Part shown: one piece after another, positions 1 to 9,770 of the stretch | Numbering within the stretch: the stretch's first letter is position 1 | Layout: each line of letters begins with the position of its first letter | Origin: Atherix ibis | Lineage: Eukaryota; Arthropoda; Insecta; Diptera; Athericidae | Assembly (NCBI GenBank): GCA_958298945.1 | Contig: OY282605.1 | Location: 40,278,811-40,342,810, forward strand | DNA length: 64,000 bases | Direction of reading: 5' to 3' | Translations under genes and position numbers: made by a program | The notes under the pieces: model-generated | Database searches by the model: none | Seen by the model: the letters and a program-made list of their open reading frames with translations, nothing else | Told to the model about the DNA's origin: nothing

Positions 1-277
1 AAAAAAACGGATAATTTTTTGAAGAATTCATTATTATAAATGTGGTAACTCCAAAGTTAAAGTCCGCATGTTCATATAGTTTTAGTACCGTCTTTTATGG
101 TAAAAATATATATCCTTTGTCTGGACAGTGTTGCAGTTGTTGATAAAACCTTTTTTAGTTTCGTATGTAGTAGGTGTAGATGGATTTTTATGCTTGGTAA
201 CAATAGCTTTATCCTTAGCCTATATTATGAATAGGATACAATTCTCTTAATGAATTTCATAGTTAAATATATTGTAA
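1..277. other. AT-rich sequence, no gene seen
   Basis: I see no open frame of useful length and no recognisable motif in this stretch. It probably continues the decayed LINE whose RT motif lies just to the right. Confidence 0.4.
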
Positions 278-372
278 AGGATCGGACCAAGCATGCTACC
301 CTAAAGGATCCCATTGGTGATAGGATAACTGTCGAAATACTCTATATTTTTAGCTATCTAAAAATAACAGCC
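278..372 (-). pseudogene. Jockey-like reverse transcriptase scrap (motif GxPQGSxLGP)
   Basis: Read on the minus strand, this stretch gives GIL*GSMLGPI, a decayed form of the GxPQGSxLGP motif of non-LTR retrotransposon reverse transcriptases. One stop codon replaces the Gln. No long frame survives on either side. A second minus-strand scrap with the same motif lies near 5.7 kb, and plus-strand copies lie near 33.4, 41.6 and 62.3 kb, so the assignment rests on a repeated pattern as well as on one motif. No function is expected. Confidence 0.5.
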
Positions 373-529
373 TGAGATATACGTTTTGAAAAAGTGAACA
401 CAGAGGGTAATCGTCGGTACAGTTTCCTGGATTATAGATTTTCGATCAAATATGAGCCCTCGACGCATGTCCCAAGTATGACATAAAAATCACATTTGGG
501 GACTTTAGCAGCAAAATAAGAAATTGCAA

Positions 530-761
530 ACAAAATAGTCATTGGCAGGAGTTGGTTTTCGCGGAAAAATATCCATTAAGCCATTTGGATATATTCAGAC
601 GGGACAATTTTCAACCTAGTAAATAATAGAATATTTCAAGGTTGCAGTGTTCAATCAGATCACTACTTTTTTAGCGTAGTGATCTGAGCCCAAATAGAAT
701 CTTCGCTGATGAATAAAGCCAAAAAAAACTTGGACTCCAAAGTTCGAAATTGAATTGGACC
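530..761 (+). pseudogene. RTE-like LINE endonuclease C-terminal remnant
   Basis: Plus-strand translation near 650 gives QSDHY, the SDH catalytic motif that ends the apurinic-like endonuclease domain of non-LTR retrotransposons. The sequence then runs into a linker which, just downstream, reads GRSRNEFDDDC, the decayed counterpart of the WFDDEC segment found between endonuclease and RT in RTE-like elements. The frame is broken by stops. A 12-bp inverted copy of the SDHY codons lies immediately 3' (676-687). Most of the endonuclease and all of the RT are absent here. Confidence 0.5.
655..687. repeat. Fold-back, 12-bp arms, 9-nt loop
   Basis: Arms 655-666 and 676-687 are perfect reverse complements around a nine-base T-rich loop. 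The left arm holds the SDHY codons of the endonuclease remnant, so the right arm is probably the copy. Confidence 0.85.
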
Positions 762-1858
762 CAGCAATCAGAAACTTAAGGAAAGACAAACGCCCTGGAA
801 GCAGATATTAAAAAAGGCTGGTTAAAAACTAAAGGGCATCAGTATTAGTACGCCTAAAATAGTGCTAGGACGCAGCCGCAATGAGTTTGACGATGATTGC
901 AAGCAAGCAACAGAACAAATGAATGCCGCATTGTTGTCAGCAATCTGAAACTTAAGGAAAGGTATATACCCTGGAGACGAACCAGATATTAAAATAGGCT
1001 AGAAGAAAACTAAAGGGCATCAGTATTAGTACGCCTAAAATAGTGCTAGGACGCAGCCGCAATGAGTTTGACGATGATTGCAATCAAGCAACAGAACAAA
1101 TGAATGCCGCATTGTTGTCAGCAATCAGAAACTTAAGGAAAGGTATATGCCCTGGAGACGAGGCAGATATTAAAATAGGCTAGAAAAAAAACTAAAGGGC
1201 ATCAGTATTAGTACGCCTAAAATAGTGCTAGGACGCAGCCGCAATGAGTTTGACGATGATTGCAAGCAAGCAACAGAACAAATGAATGCCGCATTGTTGT
1301 CAGCAATCAGAAACTTAAGGAAAGGTATATGCCCTGGAGACGAAGCAGATATTAAAATAGGCTAGAAAAAAACTAAAGGGCATCAGTATTAGTACGCCTG
1401 AAATAGTGCTAGGACGCAGCCGCAATGAGTTTGACGATGATTGCAAGCAAGCAACAGAACAAATGAATGCCGCATTGTTGTCAGCAATCAGAAACTTAAG
1501 GAAAGGTATATGCCCTGGAGACGAAGCAGATATTAAAATAGGCTAGAAAAAAACTAAAGGGCATCAGTATTAGTACGCCTGAAATAGTGCTAGGACGCAG
1601 CCGCAATGAGTTTGACGATGATTGCAAGCAAGCAACAGAACAAATGAATGCCGCATTGTTGTTAGCAATCAGAAACTTAAGGAAAGGTATATGCCCTGGA
1701 GACGAAGCAGATATTAAAATAGGCTAGAAAAAAACTAAAGGGCATCAGTATTAGTACGCCTGAAACAGTGCTAGAACGCAGCCGCAATGAGCATCGGAAT
1801 AGCTGGTTTGACGATAATTGCAAGCGAGCAACAGAACAAATGAATGCCGCATTGTTGT
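762..1858 (+). repeat. Tandem array, six units of about 181 bp, LINE-derived
   Basis: Units begin with CAGCAATC (once TAGCAATC) at 762, 938, 1119, 1301, 1482 and 1663, giving spacings of 176, 181, 182, 181 and 181 bp. The last unit is 196 bp. Each unit carries the plus-strand reading FDDDCKQATEQMNAALLS, which corresponds to the WFDDEC linker of RTE-like LINE ORF2. The last unit alone keeps 15 extra bases (about 1790-1805) and reads NSWFDDNCKRATEQ, closer to the family pattern. The other units therefore carry a five-codon in-frame deletion that was present before amplification. Central units are nearly identical, which suggests recent expansion or homogenisation. Confidence 0.9.
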
Positions 1859-1933
1859 CCTTTTAATGATATTGATGATATCATTAAAAGGACAACAATG
1901 CGGCATTCATTTGTTCTGTTGCTCGCTTGCAAT
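1817..1933. repeat. Perfect 56-bp palindrome ending the tandem array
   Basis: Bases 1817-1872 and 1878-1933 are exact reverse complements separated by five bases (TGATG). The left arm is the end of the last tandem unit plus about 14 bases that are not in the other units. The right arm is an inverted copy of it. Sequence beyond 1933 is unrelated AT-rich DNA. In single strands this would form a very stable hairpin. Confidence 0.95.
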
Positions 1934-2711
1934 ATATCGAAAGAATTTTACAATTTTTGAATAATGAATAAAGAACCTACTTTTACCAAAACAAGCAAAT
2001 TCTAGACACTTTTTTAATTAGGCTTGTCGACATAAAAAAAATTTATTAAATAATTAATTCTATTTACTAAAAATTAATTTATTTTATAAGAAACTTTATA
2101 CTCCCCTTAATTTTGAAGGAATTTTCAAAATGTGAATGGTGAAAACCATTTTTCTAATTAGGGTTTTCAGATCATTTCAGAATGATCCAAAAACTCTAAT
2201 TAGATAGCGAAATTTTTCAATTATCTAATTTTGTATTTTATTTAAACTAAATAATATATTAAACTTTATAACAAATTAGACTTCTTCTAATGCAAGGACT
2301 TCTTTTCACAAAAGGACGAAATTTGATTTTTTCAGAATTTTAACATTATTGATTGAATAAAGTTCCAATAAACAAAATAATATTGAAAACGAAACAATAG
2401 AATATTATGGAAACTTTTTTTTAAAATCCTAAAAATATGATTCTTTGAAAAGAAAGAAAATTTGCTCAAAAGGACAAAAAAAAACATAATTTGAACAATA
2501 TGGATCGGGGGTAGGAGGAAGGGTAGAATAAAATTACTATAATTATGATAAGTTTGAGAGAAGCTTATTGAAGAGAAATGATTGAAATTCTTGGAATAGC
2601 AAAAGCCGATGGAAAATATTATATATAATAATAGTAACAATAATGAAAAGGTCCTTTTAATGCTTCTTTGTTCGTTCGAACACTTACCATTGTGTTATAA
2701 AGAAAATCGTT
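1934..2711. other. AT-rich sequence, no gene seen
   Basis: Low-complexity AT-rich DNA. The open frame on the minus strand at 2332-2640 is rich in Phe, Ile and Tyr, as expected from A/T composition alone, and I do not regard it as a gene. Confidence 0.5.
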
Positions 2712-2984
2712 TTGGAAAATTGTGTAATTTTCTTTATGGTTAAAATTCTGAAGATATACTTAAATCGAAATGACGACGCAACTACGTTTAATGAAACAAA
2801 ACTGATCCGGTACTTAGACAGCGTAGTTTTTATTAATTGGACTTGGCCCCAGCATCTAAAAGACTATGAAAAAAATCTTCCAAATAGATTGCCTCGAAAT
2901 GAACTCACGGTTGTGATCCTAATTATTTCCGTGCACAAGTCTCCTTGGAAAATATTTTTCTACTATGTATTATCTTTTCAATAA
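2712..2984 (+). other. Unrecognised 90-codon open frame, possible exon or fragment
   Basis: An open frame of 90 codons whose residue content is less A/T-driven than that of its surroundings, with segments such as ETKLIRYLDSVVFINWTWPQ and KNLPNRLPRNELTVV. I do not recognise the family. It carries no catalytic or zinc motif that I can name, no obvious signal peptide and no clear donor site at its end, although CTGAAG near 2751 could serve as an acceptor. It may be a fragment of an unidentified transposon protein or an isolated exon. It could also be chance. I would not assign a function. Confidence 0.25.
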
Positions 2985-4755
2985 CAGGAGATGTTTTTGG
3001 TTATTTTTTGACTAGAAGATTTCTAGAAAATACTCCACTGGATGCCAATTAATATCCTACCACCTAATATGGTTGATCATTATTATCAACACACTTGTGG
3101 CAAATATAAAATTTTATGTACAATATTTCTCATCAACATGTGAATAGATTGTAATAACCACAGAAATATTTTCTACTTTAATAATGTACAGTGCCATCAG
3201 ATAAGTACAACTTATATCCCATAATTCTATCATATCCTTTGATTCATTTAACTGTATTTTACGGAAATATTATAAAAGTGATAAATAAAAAATAAAAATA
3301 AAATATATTTCTCCATTTATAGATGTTATTTCCCATCACCAATACTATTACTTAAAAACAATTTTATACCAGAATATAAGTAAATTTTATATTAAATCGC
3401 ATCTGCTACCGATTGGTATTGATTTGTAACAGCAACTGACTACTGAAAAATCAGTATTCCCCCGAATCCGTACCTTTAGCGCCTTAGTGTCATATTTTAT
3501 AAGGATTTAAATAATTTCTTGCCAGATATAGAAGCCACATCTGTTACTGACATATATGCGTTCTGACGCAGAAATGAAAAGATTTTTTTTTCTATGTCGT
3601 ATCGGAGTTGATATGGAAACCGAAGATTCAACATTTATCATTTCCAATTCAAAATGTTAACTACTTATCCTTGAGTTACATCCCCTTTTCTTTGGTACGA
3701 ATATTATGATAAAGAAGAAGATTCATACTTGACCTTGAAAGGAAAATATTCAAATCAAACACGTCCTTGGCAAGTTCGCAATCAACTCAAACTTTCACTC
3801 TCAAATAAAAAAAAAAAATTAAAAAAAATATAATTTTTCGGATTATATTAATCTATGTAATTTCCGAATTCAATGTGGCTTTAATGCTAATTTTCCATAA
3901 CTGGTAGGCACTGATTTATGTATCCTATGATAACTAGAATCCTGTATAGATATTTACAATCCTTAAAAACCATATTTATTTATTTATATTCCAATCTTCT
4001 CACTATTCATATACCGTATAATGAATGCATATTAAATTCGAAATTAATAGGATTTTTTCACTATCTACAAAATTGTAATTCTATTGAGAACAAGGATTTA
4101 AATTAACTACTAAAAAAATACTCAAATTTTATCTTTTCCAGTTTTCTTTTTCGAATTCATCTTTTTTCTGATTATTCTAATTGTGGAAAAATTAATAAAA
4201 TCGATTTTTTGTACTTTTTAAAAATTCTTTTGTTTTCTCTTTTTTTAAATTTAAATGTTATTTACAACTACAGATAATTTATAACAAGAAGATTTTTTGA
4301 TGGAAGATACAAGATAACACCTTAATAAAGCAAGGATTTGCGAGGCTAGGGAGCATTTATAATTTTTCGAAGGAATCGGGTTATAGAGTTTGAATTCGGA
4401 CGGAATTAGAATGCTTAGTCAAATTCCAAAGTTCGAGTCTGTAAGTCCATATTGGTTTCAGTACCATATTGTACTCTAGTAATAGTTTGCTTTTTATTGT
4501 CAGTTTTGATCTACTGTCTTTGAGTAGTAGTAATTATTTGTAACGCCCATTAAGTTCATTTATTTTAGTTTTTGTGTGAGAGTTCCAGATTAACAATTTA
4601 TATTAGGAGCTTGTACCTTGCAGAGTGTCATAATATCATATGCAAATTTTTGCTTATCTACGGCCTTTCTCTCTCCTTATTTTGAACCAAGCTTCGAAGA
4701 AGTAGATGCCATTCTGTAAAATGATGGTGGTCGTAGAAAGATCTTTATAAAGTTA
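2985..4755. other. AT-rich sequence, no gene seen
   Basis: Mostly A/T runs with a few mixed-composition patches near 4.4-4.7 kb. The short frame at 3918-4106 has no recognisable content. I see no RNA gene or clear repeat. Confidence 0.45.
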
Positions 4756-5600
4756 AGTCTGTTCAAAAAGTATCGCGAATTTTGAATTTCCGCGGGTTAC
4801 GTATATTCGATTTTTGATTTTTTTTGTGACATTATGTTGGTACTCATGTCTTTCACTAATGCCGATAAGTTCGGCCATTTTGAATGTTCAGTGCTTTGCT
4901 TGCACGTGTTTTGGCTCGTCTTAAATTTTTGGCCATTTTCGACCAAAAACAGCATCGCATTAACATTGCTAAGGAGCTGTGTCCGCGAAGACCCAAATTT
5001 GTTGAAGAGGATCATAACTGGTGATTTCTACGTCATGGTTATGACGTAGAAACGAGCCAAGAACGAAAAGAGCGCGCTAAGTTCAGCCGAATTTGAAGGC
5101 TTTGCTTACAGTTTTCTTCGATTGTAGGGGCGTGGTGCATCATGAGTTCTTGCCATAGGGTAGAATGTTCAATAAGGAATATTACCTGCAAGTTATGCGC
5201 AAGTTGTGTGAATAAATCCACCAGAATCGCCTGGATTTGTGAAAGAACAAAAATTGGCTTTTGCGCCATGAAAACAGCCCTGCTCACGCATCGTTGCTTG
5301 TGCGTGAATTTTTGGCTAAAAACAACACACTAATAATGTCGCAGCCATCGTATTCCCGAGATCTAGCACCCTGTGAGTTTTTCTTATTCCCGAAACAGAT
5401 TTTTTTATCCATTTTTTGGAATGGACAAAAATCGAAGACGAACCAAAACACATGCAAGCAAAGCAAATGTCAAAAATTAACTAAACATTAAAAATGGCCG
5501 ACATATGAGTACCAACGTAACGCCACAAAAAAAATCGAAAAGCGAATACACGTAACCCGCGGAAATTCAAAATTCGCGATACTTTTTTGAACAGACCTCG
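4756..5600 (+). mobile_element. Mariner copy A, rearranged, with about 200-bp inverted ends
   Basis: The left end (GTCTGTTCAAAAAGTATCGC) and the right end are reverse complements, and TA follows at 5601-5602. The same terminus occurs at 37294, so this is a family. The match here runs far past a normal mariner inverted repeat: about 5400-5600 is an inverted, slightly diverged copy of about 4756-4960, the 5' untranslated and N-terminal region. The middle encodes a broken transposase (RIITGD near 5010, then HENSPAHASLLVREFL and SPDLAPC-type residues near 5260-5390). Most of the N-terminal helix-turn-helix domain and the C-terminus are missing. It cannot encode an active enzyme. Confidence 0.85.
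5025..5052. repeat. Fold-back, 12-bp arms, 4-nt loop, inside mariner A
   Basis: Arms 5025-5036 and 5041-5052 are perfect complements around GGTT. In the related copy at 37294-38386 the right arm is conserved, but the position of the left arm holds the unrelated codons ESWVY (37773-37786). The left arm is therefore the derived one. Confidence 0.9.
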
Positions 5601-5639
5601 TATAGCGGTAAGGATATCACTATGACATGTGTGTAAATA

Positions 5640-5860
5640 TTTAAAGGATTGGAGCTAGGATACTTTCCTGGGGAACATCATCGAAGATAGGATGAATGTA
5701 GAAATACCCAATATTTTCAACTACCTGAAAATATCTGTCTGAGAGTTTTACGTTATTAGAATAATCAGAGCGTAGGGGACTCTCTGTACTTTCCAAAGCA
5801 ATTCATCATGCCAAACACGATCGAAAGCATACAGAATTTCCACAAATACACCTGGGTCTA
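5640..5860 (-). pseudogene. Jockey-like reverse transcriptase scrap (AFDRVWH and VPQESILAP)
   Basis: On the minus strand this reads AYAFDRVWHDELLWKVQRVP, carrying the first catalytic Asp of the RT (AFD), followed about 40 codons later by VPQESILAPIL, the GVPQGSVLAP motif with Gly to Glu. The spacing and order are those of jockey-like RT motifs. Stops interrupt the frame and both ends fade into AT-rich DNA. This is clearer than the matching scrap at 278-372 and supports that assignment. Confidence 0.7.
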
Positions 5861-6639
5861 AAATTGCTGATACTGAAAAAATACAATTAAATCATTTCAG
5901 ATACGATTTTTCTTGTACCATCCACATGAAAATTAATTGCTACATTAAAATTGATTGTGATCAAAAACTTTAAAGATTAATTTTGTATATTTTCTCCTTG
6001 AGATTATATACCAAAAAAAAAAATTCTAATTCTTCTTTAAAAAATTTTAATTAATTGATTATATGCATAAAAAATATATAAAAATATTTACCAAAAGAAG
6101 ACTTTATTCATACTTAATATATAAATAGAAATTGATTGAAGGAATTTTCCACAATTCAACGATTTTAATTAATCTAGTTTTATTTGAATATAATGAATTT
6201 CATTAAAATTGGATTACATTGCTCTTATACAAGAAGCTAAAGTTAAATAGAATATTTAACATCGTAAACCGAATAATGTAGATTGTTCCAAATTATTACT
6301 TTTACTATACATTTTAATAGTATGAGTGTTGACAAATATATTTAAAGTAGATTGAAAATTATATTTTGATAAAGGATTTTCACATAATATTTGTAAATTT
6401 TTGGGTTATTAATTTTATGTTTAAGATGAAATTTGTTTGCATATCAACTAATCGTTGAAAATATTATAGCATAACAGAAAAGATTTAAAAATATTTCATA
6501 TTGTTTTAAAATACAATATAAAATTGTTAAGGAACAAAAAAATTTAGCTATTCTTACAGTAGCCGCCGAATAATGTGTAACATCTAACCCTGTTAACGAG
6601 CAAAATTTTTCAGAAAATACTAGAGTCGGGGTCTGATTG
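5861..6639. other. AT-rich sequence, no gene seen
   Basis: A/T-dominated DNA without a usable open frame or recognisable motif. Confidence 0.45.
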
Positions 6640-7110
6640 AAGTGATTTCACATATTTAATTTGATAGAATTTAAGTTTATCACAGGTGTTATTAAGTATC
6701 TTTATTTGTGGATTTTTTGAACGTTAAATATGAACATTAATGTGCATAATCATCATCAAGTTCATGAAGGAGAGTTCTAACCATATTATTTACCGATACC
6801 AGCACGTTAATCACATATCCCAAAATTCCATATTGACTGTTCCCAAGTTGAAGTCTTCTGACCGTCATAAATGGTAATCGTGGCGATATGAGATTTTCTG
6901 TAATCAAGTCGAGTTCAGGCAAATGAGTTATTCTTAATGGGTACGAAAAGCCATTCGACTTTGATAGTGTTGGGATTTTGTTTTTATTGAGTAATAAATG
7001 ACACATATCGCAGACACAAGGAGTGTTAATATTAAAGTCTGAAAATTCAGTTAAGAAAAGATCTATTGAACAAGAAGGCAGACTTTTAACATCCTTTTTC
7101 ATAACATATC
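6640..7110 (-). pseudogene. Helitron-type DUF6570 protein fragment, split by mariner B
   Basis: Minus-strand translation downstream of the mariner insertion contains CDMCHLL, LPELDLITENLISPRLPFMT, VRRLQLGNSQYGILGYVINV and HELDDDY. This order (zinc-like Cys pair, L..LE..LISPR.PFM, G.VINV, LDDDF) is that of the DUF6570 domain that accompanies Helitron Rep-helicase proteins. The long frame ends at a stop at 6737, but a one-base shift there continues as INVHI, so the domain originally extended further. Upstream, the frame resumes beyond the mariner at 8357 with RAACNVC. No helicase or Rep motif is present in the window. It is a dead fragment. Confidence 0.75.
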
Positions 7111-7112
7111 TA

Positions 7113-8354
7113 CGAGGGTCGTTCAAAAAGTCCTTAGAAAATCCGAGAAATTGCGTGTCGGTAAAGATTTTTTTTTCTTTTGACAGGAAAACTGTCAAAA
7201 TTTCAGCTCGATCCATAGCGTAGGTTAATTTCTATCGTCGATTAAAGTTAACGACATTTATTTGTGCATAACAGTGGAAAAAAGCGAGTTTAGGGCTGTC
7301 ATCAAACATCTCCATTTGAAAGGCTTAAGCCCGAAAGAAATCAAAGCCGAGTTGGTTGCAGTTCATGGCATATCTGCACCTGTGTTTGCGACGATTTACA
7401 ATTGGGTGAATGAGTTTAAACGTGGCTGTTCATCCACAAAAGATGAACATCGTTCAGGACGCCCAGTTGAGGTGTCTACTCCTGAAATCATCGACAGAAT
7501 CCACGATCTGATTTTGAACGATCGGCGAATAAAAGTGCGTGAATTAGTTGAGGCCACGCGCATATCACAAAGTACAGTCGCTTCAATTTTGCATGAAAAA
7601 TTGTCTGTGAAAAAAATTTCGGCAAGATGGGAGAATAAGCGCAATCGTGTAGTGGACTCTGAGGCTATGTTGGCACTCTTTCATCGCAATCCAGCCGAAT
7701 TCCTTCGTCGATATGTCACTGTTGACAAAACCTGGATATACTTCTACACTCCAGAAACGAAGAGACAGTCATCACAGTGGATTTTTAAGGGTGAACGGGC
7801 TCCGAAGAAGGCAAAAACTCTGCCATCGGCCGGCAAGGTGATGGCCACGGTCTTTTGGGATTCGCAGGGCATTATTTTTATCGACTACTTGGAAAAAGGA
7901 AAAACATTAACAGGAGCGTATTACGCGTCGTTATTGCAACGGTTGAGCGAGGAAATCAAAGAGAAACGCCCCCATCTGAAGAAGAAAAAATCCTCTTGCA
8001 TCAGGACAATTCGCGTGTGCATACCTGCGCTGTTTCCATGGCCAAAATTGTGGAATTGAGAATGGATTTGTTGCAGCATTCCGCTTATTCACCAGATTTG
8101 GCGCCGAGTGAGTATTTTCTTTTCCCCAATCTGAAGAAATGGCTTGGCGGACGACGGTTCACTTCCAACGAGGACGTCATTGCTCAAACGGATGAGTATT
8201 TTGCAGAACTTCCGAAATCCTATTTTTTGGACGGGATAAAATTTTTGGAAAAGTGTGTAGAGCTAAAAGTAGATCATGTTGAAAAATAAAATTTTTTTTT
8301 TTTAAAAAACAGTTTTTTTCCATCTTTTTCTAAGGACTTATTGAACGACCCTCG
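7113..8354 (+). mobile_element. Mariner copy B, TA-flanked, 1242 bp
   Basis: The left terminus CGAGGGTCGTTCAAAAAGTC and the right terminus (complement CGAGGGTCGTTCAATAAGTC) form inverted repeats of about 28 bp and are flanked by TA at 7111-7112 and 8355-8356, the standard mariner target duplication. The element sits inside a Helitron-type coding region read on the opposite strand. Copies of the same family lie at 44618-45894 and 46669-47709, and a much older one at about 49085-49920. Confidence 0.95.
7274..8289 (+). pseudogene. Mariner transposase, frameshifted (copy B)
   Basis: This would catalyse cut-and-paste transposition through a DD34D active site. The N-terminal DNA-binding part (EKSEFRAVIKHLHLKGLS, then YNWVNEFKRG) and the catalytic part (TVDKTW, HQDNSRVHT, YSPDLAPSEYFLFP) are all recognisable. 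Defects seen: the start codon that is ATG in sister copies is GTG here. A 21-base in-frame deletion removes the WVPRLLSE region after SARW. A frameshift near 7990 separates the first and second catalytic Asp. The third catalytic Asp is Glu (PSEYF, where sisters have PSDYF). An upstream TTG at 7262 is in frame but is not a credible start. It cannot act on its own, though it remains close in sequence to its sister copies. Confidence 0.9.
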
Positions 8355-8356
8355 TA

Positions 8357-8440
8357 TCACAAACGTTGCATGCGGCACGAAAAATTATTATCTTAAAATT
8401 TTGCTTTCAAGTTGATGTATTTCCGATGATTCTGATAATG
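8357..8440 (-). pseudogene. Helitron-type fragment, upstream half of the split frame
   Basis: On the minus strand this ends RAACNVC and, after the mariner and one TA are skipped, continues in frame into DRYVMKKDV at 7110. The frame stays open upstream for about 14 codons before a stop. The continuity across the insertion confirms that the mariner entered a TA within this coding sequence. Confidence 0.65.
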
Positions 8441-8741
8441 ACGAACGGTCGAGTTATCTGCTGTCTGTTCCATTTGTTGTTGTTGTTTGTAGAATCCCTT
8501 GGACATGTGCCAGGGACCACTTCATAGCGCCATGACCGTGAGGTCATTTGACGACTTCGTAGTACGTGTGGGAAATCATCTGAGAGAGACTGGTCTGTGG
8601 TTAGTAGTATAGAATATTAAGAATTTTGTTATAAAGGGTTTTCGATTAAGAGTGATTGATTTCTTTTTTTTTTTTAAAAACACACTAATTGTTAAGGAAA
8701 TTCAAATGTTTTTTATTTAATGTAAAGTACAATCGATACAA
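8441..8741. other. Unassigned sequence between Helitron remnant and transposase
   Basis: The part at 8441-8610 has balanced composition and may belong to the Helitron remnant, but I recognise no motif. The rest is AT-rich. Confidence 0.3.
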
Positions 8742-9711
8742 TTAAGTTCTGAATAAAACGTCATTCAAATGGCCTCCACGACTTCTTTTGCAGGAACGAA
8801 TTCGATGAACCCAATTTTCGAGCACTTTTTCCACTAAATCAAGTCGTATGTCATGAATAGCGCGTTCAATATTGTTTTCTAAAGCTTGAAGAGTGTCTGG
8901 TTTATTGCTAAGGACCAATGACCTCAAATAACACCACAAGAAATAGTCTAATAGTGTTAAATCATAACTTCTTGGAGGCCATTCAATGTCACAATTTCTT
9001 GAAATAATTGAATTTCCAAACTTTTCTCGCAATAATTCGGTTATTGCACGCACTGTGTGGCACGTAGCCCCGTCTTGTTGGAACCAGATGTTGTCAAGAT
9101 CAACTTCTTCCAATTTCGGTCATAAAACATTGGTTATCATCGATCTATACCGCTCTTCATTGACAGTAACGGTGTTAGCAGCTTCATCGGAGAAAATGAT
9201 TTTCTTAAAAAAATCGTTATCGTTTTCAAGTTGTTCCAAGACAAAATCAGCAAATTCACGATGTTTACGGTGATCCAATGGCTTTAGTTCTTGAGTGATA
9301 ACAATTTTATACGGATGCAAACCCATATCCTTTCTCAAAATCCGCCAGGTTATGGTTTGAGACAGTCCCTTGAGAACGTCCCTTGAGAGTCGACAAATTG
9401 CGGTCTTCAGCAATACTTGTCTGAACGGCAGTAATTTTTTCATAACTTCGAGCCGTTCTTTGTCTTATTGGTACTTGAACATTATGTAAAAAAAATGTAC
9501 GCTCGAAATTTTTAACAATTCGATGAATATCGAGCACAGTTGGACGATTATTACGACCATAAAATGGCAAAAGCGCACGAAAAGTTGCAATTGGAGAGCG
9601 ATTATTTTGATAATGAAATTGAACAATTTGTAAACGTTGTTTTTGCGTATATCTCTCTATGATAAAATTGTAAACATTACTGAATACAATGAAGAAAAAA
9701 TGACAGATCAC
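8742..9711 (-). pseudogene. DUF4817-type mariner-like transposase, three frames
   Basis: Reading from 9711 downward on the minus strand: a DUF4817-like helix-turn-helix start (YTQKQRLQIVQFHYQNNRSP), a catalytic core (KIIFSDEA; VNEERYRSM; WFQQDGATCHT; WPPRSYDLTLLDYFLW) and a C-terminus ending RSRGGHLNDVLF. Two frameshifts (within the 9307-9443 overlap and near 9115) split it. The spacing between the second and third acidic residues (QQD to DLTLLD) is 41 residues, longer than in the DD34D mariners nearby. Decayed pieces of the same family recur across the window, always recognisable from V.WPPRSCDLT. I did not identify its inverted repeats. Not functional. Confidence 0.8.
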
Positions 9712-9770
9712 GGCATATTACAAATGGCCGAAACGTCACTTAAAAATCTTAACACTCTTATTGGAAAACC

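Noticed and set aside
1817..1933. The palindrome as a transcription terminator
   Set aside because: Intrinsic terminators of this kind are bacterial. The arms are derived from the adjacent LINE-derived tandem unit, and there is no gene upstream.
7023..7223. Plus-strand frame across the left end of mariner B
   Set aside because: It is antisense to the Helitron remnant and spans the insertion boundary, so it is a chance frame.
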